This document shows, in pieces, positions 6,037-12,187 of a stretch of 13,145 nucleotides of DNA. The position numbers were made by a program, and so were the translations under genes. The stretch is taken from contig QQUB01000027.1 in assembly GCA_008501835.1 (NCBI GenBank), positions 1 to 13,145 on the forward strand, given 5' to 3'. The DNA comes from Bacteroidota bacterium (GTDB lineage: Bacteria > Bacteroidota > Bacteroidia > Chitinophagales > Saprospiraceae). The notes under the pieces were generated by a model that saw only the letters and a list, made by a program, of their open reading frames with translations, was not told the origin of the DNA and made no database searches. Every line of letters begins with the position of its first letter. Within the stretch, counting starts at the first letter, position 1.

Positions 6037-6648
6037 ATGAGACACGGTAAGAAGTTCAATCACCTGAGCCGGAAAGCCGGACACAGGAAAGCGCTTTTGC
6101 GCAACCTCTCGATTGCATTGATCGAGCACAAAAGAATCAATACTACATTGGCTAAAGCCAAAGCTTTGAGAAAACACATCGAGCCTTTGGTAACTAAAGC
6201 CAAGAGCAACACGACACACTCAAGAAGAGTTGTTTTCAGCAGCCTTCAGAACAAAGATGCCGTTAAGGAATTGTTCAGTACTATTGCAGAAAAAGTTGGC
6301 GATCGTCCAGGTGGATATGTACGAGTTTTGCGTACAGGATTCCGTAGAAGTGATGGCGCTGAAATGGCGATGATCGAATTCGTTGATTTCAACGAGCTCT
6401 ACTCCGCTAAAGATGATTCAAAAGGTGGTAAGAAACGTCGTCGTCGTGGAGGTAAGAAGAAAGCTACTGAAGCTGCACCGGCACCTGAAGCAGTTGCTGA
6501 AACAGTAGAAGAAGTAGTTGAAGAGGCAGAAGAAACTGTTGAGGAAGTAGCTGATGAAGTTGAAGCAGCAGCAGAGGAAGCAGTTGAAGAGGCTGTAGAG
6601 GAAGCGGAAGAAGAAGCAGAAGAAGAAGAGAAAAAAGACGAAGAATAA
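6037..6648 (+). CDS. rplQ: 50S ribosomal protein L17 with acidic C-terminal extension
   Basis: L17 lies near the exit tunnel of the large subunit. Residues 1-123 are the standard domain: MRHGKKFNHLSRKAGHRKAL, the HKRINTTLAKAKALRKHIEPL helix (31-51), and PGGYVRVLRTGFRRSDGAEMAMIEFVD (91-117). The protein is 203 residues, against 127 in E. coli. The extra part is a basic patch (GKKRRRRGGKKK, 131-142) followed by about 60 residues of mostly Glu, Ala and Val, of which 28 are Glu. That tail is probably disordered or a single helix. Extended L17 tails occur in Bacteroidota, but this one is notably long and acidic. The gene ends the alpha operon and is followed directly by a strong terminator. Confidence 0.96.
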   Translation: MRHGKKFNHLSRKAGHRKALLRNLSIALIEHKRINTTLAKAKALRKHIEPLVTKAKSNTTHSRRVVFSSLQNKDAVKELFSTIAEKVGDRPGGYVRVLRTGFRRSDGAEMAMIEFVDFNELYSAKDDSKGGKKRRRRGGKKKATEAAPAPEAVAETVEEVVEEAEETVEEVADEVEAAAEEAVEEAVEEAEEEAEEEEKKDEE

Positions 6649-6671
6649 TTTCTGAAAAGATATTGAGTTTT

Positions 6672-6703
6672 AAAAGGCAGTTCCAACCGGAGCTGCCTTT
6701 TTT
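6672..6703 (+). terminator. Intrinsic terminator after rplQ (end of ribosomal cluster)
   Basis: AAAAGGCAGTTCC (6672-6684) pairs with GGAGCTGCCTTTT (6689-6701), a 13-bp stem with one G-U pair and an AACC loop. It runs into a T-tract ending at 6703 and starts 23 bases after the rplQ stop. This is a textbook Rho-independent terminator for the whole cluster. Confidence 0.9.
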
Positions 6704-7225
6704 GTTTATAGCCAGATAAATCTAAATATTCGTCTGAAGACAAAATGGATATTGATTTAAGGATTCAGTCTTAAAATAACAAAGAACTACCTTTTTGATT
6801 ATCCTTCCAATCGTCGATAAAAACCAGCCTTTTGACGGCAATAAGCCTAAGTTTAGCCAAAACAAGTATAATTCGACTTGAACTTTTCCTATCTTAAAGT
6901 TCCTGAACACTGACTCTTTTGAGGCAGGTTTGGTCGTAACCCCTTTAAACATAATCCCGTTGACAGCTACCTCATCATTAGGAATGTGTTAGAATTTTGA
7001 ATCTTTGGAAATGAGCAATTTATCTGCAAGGTCATTTTGAGGTGAAAAAGGATAATTGGAAGCAATGGATTGTTGAATAGAATACTTAATATCCATCCAT
7101 TTTTCCCTTTCATTCACCCTTCCCTCAGAACCTAAAAGATGATGGTACTTTTTTAGAGGTTCCCAATAAAAGTTATAAACATATTCTCAATTAATTTCCA
7201 CTTCTTAAATTTAAATTCGCCTGAT
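6704..7225. other. Largely non-coding spacer between rplQ and the M16 protease gene
   Basis: About 520 A/T-rich bases. No + strand gene is credible here. The minus strand carries a possible coding remnant (listed separately) whose frame continues past a stop as a 76-codon open stretch to 6722, but that part reads like random A/T-rich sequence. Near 7206-7219 two imperfect -7 boxes (TAAATTTA and TAAATTCG, one mismatch each to TAnnTTTG) lie just before the protease start. I saw no matching -33 element. No tRNA, repeat array or strong hairpin was found. Confidence 0.6.
6989..7186 (-). pseudogene. Possible remnant of an unidentified gene
   Basis: Read on the minus strand from 7186, after an in-frame TGA at 7189-7187, there are 65 codons to TAA at 6991-6989. 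The composition looks protein-like (EYVYNFYWEPLKKYHHLLGS near the start, then KWMDIKYSIQQSIASNYPFS). There is no plausible start codon near the upstream end. After the stop the same frame stays open to 6722. I do not recognise the family. The mix of aromatic, charged and polar residues is unlike a random A/T-rich frame, so a decayed gene is possible, but chance cannot be excluded. No neighbouring mobile element explains it. Confidence 0.25.
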
Positions 7226-10093
7226 ATGAAATTATCAAAATTATTGTTTTTTTCCCTGACCACACTTTTGGTCTTTGGCCTTGCTTCCTGTAACCAGGGA
7301 GGTGGATCTGGCGATAACGCTTCCAATCCGGATGAGTTATCCATCGATTATGAAAAATATTCCCTGGACAATGGGCTTGACGTGATCCTTCACAAGGATG
7401 ATTCGGATCCGATTGTCGCGGTGGCTATTATTTTCCATGTCGGATCCAATCGTGAAAAACCCGGACGTACCGGTTTTGCCCATTTCTTTGAACACATGTT
7501 ATTCCAAAATTCCGAGAATGTCGGAAAAGGGAATTTCTTCAAGATCATCGAAGATATGGGTGGCGACTTCAATGGAGGTACCTGGAATGATGGTACCGTT
7601 TACTACGAAGTAGTACCAAAAGATGGCCTCGAACAGATCCTCTGGATGGAAAGTGATCGAATGGGCTTTATGATCAATACGGTGACTGAAGCTGTTTTTG
7701 AAAATGAAAAGCAGATTGTAAAGAACGAAAAGCGCCAGCGTGTGGATAATCAGCCATACGGCCACACCAGTTATGTGATTGGTAAAGCTATGTATCCGGA
7801 TGGCCACCCTTACAACTGGCAGGTTATCGGCAGCCTGGAAGACCTGGATGCAGCTACACTCGATGATGTAAAAGAGTTTTATGACCAATGGTATGGTCCA
7901 AACAATGCTACCATGGTGGTTGCCGGTGATATCGATTTTGATGATGCAAAAGCCATGATCGAAAAGTACTTTGCAGAGATTCCTTCCAAGGAGGAGGTTG
8001 CTCATCCTGAACCACAGCCGGTTACCGTTGACAATACCATTAAGCTGATGCACGAAGATAATTTTGCTCAGCTTCCTGAATTGCGTATGACTTTTCCAAC
8101 CGTTGAGGACGGGCATCCGGATATGTATGCTTTGACTTATCTCGGAGAATTACTTTCTCAGGGAAAACGTGCACCTTTTTATAAAGAAATTGTTGAAAAT
8201 CAGAAACTGGCCCCTTCCGTTTCTTCCTATAATGGGGAGCGTGAGATTGCCGGTGAATTCACCATCAGAGTTCGGGCAAATGCCGGGACAGATCTGGACG
8301 ATGTTCAGGCTGCCATATTTAAAGCCATGGAAGACTTTGAAACCAATGGTATTGATGACCGTGATATGCAGCGGATCAAAAATACCCAGGAAACCAATTT
8401 CTATAATGGAATTTCCAGTTTGTTATACAAGTCCTTCCAGCTTGTTCAGTTCAATGAATTCCGTGGTGATCCGGGAGGGCTGACAAAAGAGATTGAAAAG
8501 ATCCTCGCCGTCACAGAAGAAGATGTAATGCGAGTTTATGAACAATACATCAAGGGAAAGAATTACGTGGCCACCAGTTTTGTGCCTCGTGGAATGGCTG
8601 ACCTTGCCCTGGAAGGCTCTGAAACTGCCGTTGTGGTAGAAGAACCAATTGTTGCAGGAGCAGAACCACCACCACTGCCGGAGGATAATGAGGATTTCGA
8701 AAAAACGCCTTCAAAAATTGATAGAAGTGTAATGCCTCCTCTTGGAGAAACACCGGTAGTCAAATCTCCGGATATCTGGGATGCCAAATTATCCAATGGC
8801 TTGCAGGTTTATGGAATTCAGAACAATGAATTGCCTCTGGTTGAGTTTAGCCTGAGAATAAAAGGTGGATTGCTTATGGACGATCCAACTAAAATTGGCG
8901 TTGCCAACTTAATGACTGACATCATGCAGGAAGGTACTGCCAATAAAACTCCTGAAGAACTGGAAGATGCCATTGGTCAGCTGGGAGCGGATATCTCCAT
9001 GTCTACATCTTCTGAATATATTACCATCAACGGAAGTTGTCTGAGCCGTAATTTTGAAGATGTTCTTTCGATAATGGAAGAAATGTTGCTTGAACCAAGG
9101 TGGGATGAGACGGAATTTGACCGCCTTAAGAAAAGTACCATTACCCAGATCCAGCAGCGCGACGGACAACCTGACCAGATCGCTGCCCGTTGCTTTGCCA
9201 AGTTGATCTATGGTGAGGATAACATTCTGTCCAACTCAACAATCGGAACAATAGAATCTGTCGAAACTATTACCATTGATGACCTGAAGGCTTTTTATGA
9301 AGCTAATTATTCACCAACAGTCTCCAGTTTCCATATTGCAGGAGCAGTTCCGAAGAAAAGAGCATTGAATGCCCTTGCTTCAATGGAGAAGGGTTGGGAG
9401 GCCAAAGATGTTACGCTTCCTGAACTTCCTGAACCAGTTGCCCTGGAACAGTCCACAGTATATATGGTTGATATCCCTGATTCCAAACAATCTGTGATCA
9501 GGATCGGAGCGCCGGCTATGAAAGGAGGAGATGACGATTATTATGCAGCAACGGTAGTGAACCAGCGCCTGGGAGGAGGAAGCTCCGGTCGTTTGTTCCA
9601 GCAATTGCGTGAAGAAAAAGGATATACTTACGGTGCCTATTCCACGGTATTCCGTAGGATCAATAATGGAGCTTTTGTAGCTTATTCAAGTGTTCGTACC
9701 AATGTTACCAAAGAATCTGCACTTTTGTTCAAGGATATTCTTGAAGGCTATAAAGAAGATTTTTCAGAAGAAGATCTTGAAAAGACCAAGAGCCAGCTGA
9801 TCAAAGGTCGTGCTTTGAGTTATGAAACCCTTTATGATAAGATGGGCATTCTGGAAAATATTTCTACTTACGGTTTATCAAAGGATTATCCTGCCAAGGA
9901 GCAGAAAGTGGTGATGGATATGACGTTGGAAAAAGCCAAAGAGATTATTGACAAACATCTGGTATCCAACAATCTCATTTACATGGTTATAGGAGATGCT
10001 ACGTCCCAGGCTGAAGGCCTGACGGAGGTTGGTTTTGGTGATCCGGTAATGCTGGATAAAACAGGTGAGGTAGTTGATAATGTTGCTAATTAA
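7226..10093 (+). CDS. M16 family zinc metalloprotease, predicted lipoprotein, two-repeat form
   Basis: This is a pitrilysin-type (M16) peptidase of 955 residues. A signal peptide ends in a lipobox (LASC, Cys22), so the enzyme is predicted to be lipid-anchored in the cell envelope. The first half carries the inverted zinc motif HFFEH (H86, E89, H90), with the third ligand probably E168 in VKNE and E161 beside it. The second half repeats the fold from about residue 515 (AKLSNGLQVYGI) without the zinc motif. It does have the conserved GRLFQQLREEKGYTYG block (R789, Y800, Y802) that contacts substrate in this family. A proline- and acid-rich linker at about 470-515 joins the halves. Such enzymes degrade short unfolded peptides in a closed chamber; the substrate here is unknown. 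The gene stands alone, ending in a strong terminator. Confidence 0.93.
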   Translation: MKLSKLLFFSLTTLLVFGLASCNQGGGSGDNASNPDELSIDYEKYSLDNGLDVILHKDDSDPIVAVAIIFHVGSNREKPGRTGFAHFFEHMLFQNSENVGKGNFFKIIEDMGGDFNGGTWNDGTVYYEVVPKDGLEQILWMESDRMGFMINTVTEAVFENEKQIVKNEKRQRVDNQPYGHTSYVIGKAMYPDGHPYNWQVIGSLEDLDAATLDDVKEFYDQWYGPNNATMVVAGDIDFDDAKAMIEKYFAEIPSKEEVAHPEPQPVTVDNTIKLMHEDNFAQLPELRMTFPTVEDGHPDMYALTYLGELLSQGKRAPFYKEIVENQKLAPSVSSYNGEREIAGEFTIRVRANAGTDLDDVQAAIFKAMEDFETNGIDDRDMQRIKNTQETNFYNGISSLLYKSFQLVQFNEFRGDPGGLTKEIEKILAVTEEDVMRVYEQYIKGKNYVATSFVPRGMADLALEGSETAVVVEEPIVAGAEPPPLPEDNEDFEKTPSKIDRSVMPPLGETPVVKSPDIWDAKLSNGLQVYGIQNNELPLVEFSLRIKGGLLMDDPTKIGVANLMTDIMQEGTANKTPEELEDAIGQLGADISMSTSSEYITINGSCLSRNFEDVLSIMEEMLLEPRWDETEFDRLKKSTITQIQQRDGQPDQIAARCFAKLIYGEDNILSNSTIGTIESVETITIDDLKAFYEANYSPTVSSFHIAGAVPKKRALNALASMEKGWEAKDVTLPELPEPVALEQSTVYMVDIPDSKQSVIRIGAPAMKGGDDDYYAATVVNQRLGGGSSGRLFQQLREEKGYTYGAYSTVFRRINNGAFVAYSSVRTNVTKESALLFKDILEGYKEDFSEEDLEKTKSQLIKGRALSYETLYDKMGILENISTYGLSKDYPAKEQKVVMDMTLEKAKEIIDKHLVSNNLIYMVIGDATSQAEGLTEVGFGDPVMLDKTGEVVDNVAN

Positions 10094-10096
10094 TTA

Positions 10097-10170
10097 GGTT
10101 ACAAGTTGCTGGTTACAGGTTACTGGTTTATAACTCAAAACCCGAAACCCGTAACTCGTAACCCGCAACA
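10097..10170. repeat. Inverted array of imperfect 7-bp repeats
   Basis: Directly after the protease stop are five 7-base units: GTTACAA, GTTGCTG, GTTACAG, GTTACTG, GTTTATA (10098-10132). After a short A/T spacer come four units in the opposite sense: ACCCGAA, ACCCGTA, ACTCGTA, ACCCGCA (10140-10167). The right arm's complement (GTTACGG type) matches the left units, so the whole can fold as an imperfect hairpin of roughly 30-base arms. Similar GTTAC/GTAAC spacer repeats occur in other Bacteroidota genomes, as I recall. Their function is unknown to me. Confidence 0.7.
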
Positions 10171-10182
10171 CCGACATAAAAG

Positions 10183-10220
10183 AAATGCCGGGTACGTACT
10201 TTTACGACCCGGCATTTTTT
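10183..10220. terminator. Bidirectional terminator between convergent genes
   Basis: AAATGCCGGGT (10183-10193) pairs perfectly with ACCCGGCATTT (10207-10217). An inner CGTA/TACG stem (10195-10198 with 10203-10206) closes on a CTTT loop, with A10194 as a bulge. A T-run to 10220 follows on the + strand. On the minus strand the stem is followed by TTTCTTTT. It serves the protease gene on + and the lipoprotein gene on -. Confidence 0.92.
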
Positions 10221-10243
10221 ATGGAAAGCTTAGTGTTTTACAT

Positions 10244-11125
10244 TTATTTGGAAGCAGTTCCTGTTGGGTTAGAGGCCGATGCATTATTATCCATATTCAA
10301 TAATGTATGGTCAGGGGCATTTGCAGGTACATGACCTACGAGCGGCTTCAGCAAAAATGGATTAGGACTATTGTCTGGTTGAGGTTCAACAGAAATAACT
10401 ACTACCATTTCTGAAAGATCAACAGGGAAAGTCAAACCAGCAGGTGCATTTTCCAAAAAGTCTTCTCCTGGGAACGGAGGACCGGCCATGCTGCCACTAA
10501 ATGGGGCACTATCATCAGCTTTGGTTACATCCGTGAATTTTCCGGTTGTTACAGGTACGCCATCGATCACGGCCCATCCTTCGTACTCCCAGCCTGCAGG
10601 CAGGGTAGGGAGGTCCAATCCCGGACCAGGACCTTCAGCTGGATCGAGCCACCATACACCACTTTTTTCGTCTGAATCAGCACCATTGGTAGGTGTAGCC
10701 AGAATGTAATCTCCGGTAGAAGTTGTAAAATCATCTCCAAGGGCTCTGGAATCTCCTACAGTCAGCGAAGCGTCGTCAGTATTAAAATCACCAGCCAGGA
10801 TGTGTACATCACTAGGAGCTGGATCACTATCCGGTGAAGGTTCTATGGTCAGGATAAAGGCAGTTGCCTTTTCAAGGTCTTCAGCATCAAGAGAGAAAGT
10901 AGTTTGAGAAAGATTTCCGGAAGCATCTACTGTAAATACTCCGGTAGTCTTTGGAGCGCCGTCAACCATAATCCAGCCTTCATAGGCATAATCAGGTCCG
11001 AGATCTTCGAGTCCCTGAATATTCAGGGTGAGGTCTTGTTCAGTAGGAGTCATGTCATCATCCTTACATGCAAAGACCGTTAATGTTACTAAAGCGATTA
11101 ATGAAAGATTTCTAATAAGTGTCAT
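10244..11125 (-). CDS. Lipoprotein with two RskA-like (anti-sigma-K type) segments
   Basis: This 293-residue protein has a signal peptide and lipobox (VFAC, Cys20) followed by KDDD, so it is predicted to be lipid-anchored. Two related units follow. Unit 1 has YEGWIMVDGAPKTTGVF (48-64) and IEPSPDSDPAP (94-104). Unit 2 has YEGWAVIDGVPVTTGKF (181-197) and VEPQPDNSPNP (246-256). The pattern YxxWxxxDGxPxxxGxF, then hydrophobic strands, then EPxxxSPxP, resembles the extracytoplasmic domain of RskA-type anti-sigma factors. Here there is no cytoplasmic sigma-binding part or membrane helix, and no sigma-factor gene is adjacent. A sensor, adhesin or structural role is equally possible. The C-terminus is Asn/Ala/Ser/Thr-rich without a sorting domain. 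The start at 11125 gives a standard signal peptide and lies 39 bases downstream of a consensus -7 box. Confidence 0.8.
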   Translation of the reverse strand: MTLIRNLSLIALVTLTVFACKDDDMTPTEQDLTLNIQGLEDLGPDYAYEGWIMVDGAPKTTGVFTVDASGNLSQTTFSLDAEDLEKATAFILTIEPSPDSDPAPSDVHILAGDFNTDDASLTVGDSRALGDDFTTSTGDYILATPTNGADSDEKSGVWWLDPAEGPGPGLDLPTLPAGWEYEGWAVIDGVPVTTGKFTDVTKADDSAPFSGSMAGPPFPGEDFLENAPAGLTFPVDLSEMVVVISVEPQPDNSPNPFLLKPLVGHVPANAPDHTLLNMDNNASASNPTGTASK

Positions 11126-11163
11126 TGTTATGAATTTTTCTGATTGATTATTAATTTCACTGG

Positions 11164-11171
11164 CAAAGGTA
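11164..11171 (-). promoter_or_regulatory. Consensus -7 promoter element for the lipoprotein gene
   Basis: On the minus strand the bases read TACCTTTG, an exact match to TAnnTTTG and identical to the box ahead of infA. The start codon lies about 38 bases downstream, a normal leader length. A TTGT at 11188-11185 is only 14 bases upstream, too close for a standard -33 element, so the upstream part is not convincing. Confidence 0.55.
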
Positions 11172-11388
11172 CAGGCAGGACCTTACAAGGGGATCACGGG
11201 AATATCACATAAGTATAACAGGCCAATCGATGGTATTTTCTTGGGTGTAATTGCTTGTAAATCAGGACTGTAAATTATTTTTGGTTTTTCAAAACTGGTT
11301 TTTTCTATTCACTATTGTCCGCACAGCGACACCTGCAAATGAAAATCAAAACAAATACTGTGGCTGCTGTCGTTTGTGTTTATGTTTC

Positions 11389-11434
11389 CTGTATATTGCT
11401 GTGATACTTTTGTGATAATTGGATAATAATTTTG
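11389..11434 (+). promoter_or_regulatory. Phased direct repeats and -7 boxes ahead of the response regulator
   Basis: TGTGATA occurs at 11400-11406 and 11411-11417, a 7-base repeat with 4-base spacer (11-bp period), flanked by weaker copies (CTGTATA at 11389 and GGATAATAATT at 11421). OmpR/PhoB-type regulators bind direct repeats with exactly this spacing. Two -7-like boxes overlap or follow: TACTTTTG (11405-11412) and TAATTTTG (11427-11434). No clear -33 element is seen at usual spacing for either. Autoregulation by the adjacent regulator is a reasonable inference. Confidence 0.45.
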
Positions 11435-11462
11435 TAAAACATTAAGAACAAGGCTATTTACT

Positions 11463-12167
11463 ATGAAGAAAGTACTGGTGGTCGAGGATGACCCTAATAT
11501 TGTGGAGTTGCTGGACATTCACTTGAATGATCTGGAATGTACACTTGAAAAGGCGTATGAAGGTAAGGCTGGTTTGCAAAAAGCACTAACCCATGAATAT
11601 GACCTGATAATTCTCGATGTCATGCTGCCCGGAATGGATGGTATGGAGATTTGCAGGCGCATTCGGGGTAAGGAAATTCAAACTCCGGTGCTGATGTTAA
11701 CGGCCAGGTCCGAAGAGATTGATCGTGTTTTGGGTTTGGAAATGGGTGCTGATGACTACCTGACCAAACCTTTCAGTGTTCGGGAGTTTGTTGCCAGGGT
11801 CAAAGCAATTTTCCGCAGAATGGAGATGATGTCAAAACCGGAAGCCACTTCCAAAAAAGAAGGCATACTGGATTTCGGAGCCCTGAAAATTGATGCCGAT
11901 AAAAGAAAAGTAACCCTTGATGGTAAAAGAGTTGAACTCAGCCCCAAGGAATTCGAATTACTCATTCTTTTGGCTTCCAATCCAGGGAAGAGTTATGACC
12001 GGGCCAAATTGCTCGACCTTGTCTGGGGGTATGATTTTCTTGGGTTTGCACATACCGTAAACTCTCATATAAACAGATTGAGAAATAAAATAGAGCCTGA
12101 TATCCACCAACCAGTGTACATCCTGACTACATGGGGAGTTGGATATCGTTTTAATGAAGAATTATAA
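11463..12167 (+). CDS. Two-component response regulator, OmpR/PhoB family
   Basis: This cytoplasmic transcription factor is activated by phosphorylation from the sensor kinase encoded next to it. The receiver domain (residues 1-118) has the acidic pair D9/D10, phospho-acceptor D52 in LDVMLPGMDG, T80, and K102 in TKPF. After a short linker, a winged-helix DNA-binding domain spans about 137-232, with the family pattern LSPKEFELLILLASNPGKSY, the recognition-helix region TVNSHINRLRNKIE, and the C-terminal hairpin TTWGVGYRF. Length (234) is standard. The start at 11463 gives the typical MKKVLVVEDD. The kinase gene starts 20 bases after the stop, so the two form an operon. The input signal and target genes are unknown; the name phoB is not justified from sequence alone. 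Confidence 0.95.
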   Translation: MKKVLVVEDDPNIVELLDIHLNDLECTLEKAYEGKAGLQKALTHEYDLIILDVMLPGMDGMEICRRIRGKEIQTPVLMLTARSEEIDRVLGLEMGADDYLTKPFSVREFVARVKAIFRRMEMMSKPEATSKKEGILDFGALKIDADKRKVTLDGKRVELSPKEFELLILLASNPGKSYDRAKLLDLVWGYDFLGFAHTVNSHINRLRNKIEPDIHQPVYILTTWGVGYRFNEEL

Positions 12168-12187
12168 TCCTTTTTGATCAACCAACT

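Larger units (their letters stand above)
11126..11462. other. Divergent regulatory region between lipoprotein and response regulator genes
   Basis: This 337-base region has no credible gene. The end near 11164 carries the minus-strand promoter element. The end near 11389-11434 carries phased direct repeats and two TAnnTTTG boxes facing the regulator gene. Between them the sequence is A/T-rich, with a small near-palindrome AAAACTGGTTTT. Several CTGT-starting motifs occur from 11358 onward. Divergence allows coordinated control of both genes but does not prove it. Confidence 0.6.

Noticed and set aside
7499..8116. A 205-codon minus-strand open frame inside the M16 protease gene
   Set aside because: It is antisense to the conserved protease domain, including the segment just after the zinc motif, and has no recognisable features of its own.
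10097..10170. CRISPR array
   Set aside because: The units are 7 bases, degenerate and contiguous without spacers, and no cas gene is present.
10106..10303. A 65-codon + strand open frame starting inside the 7-bp repeat array
   Set aside because: Its translation (MLVTGYWFITQNPKPVTRNP...) is just the repeat units read as codons, it runs through the bidirectional terminator, and it overlaps the end of the convergent lipoprotein gene.
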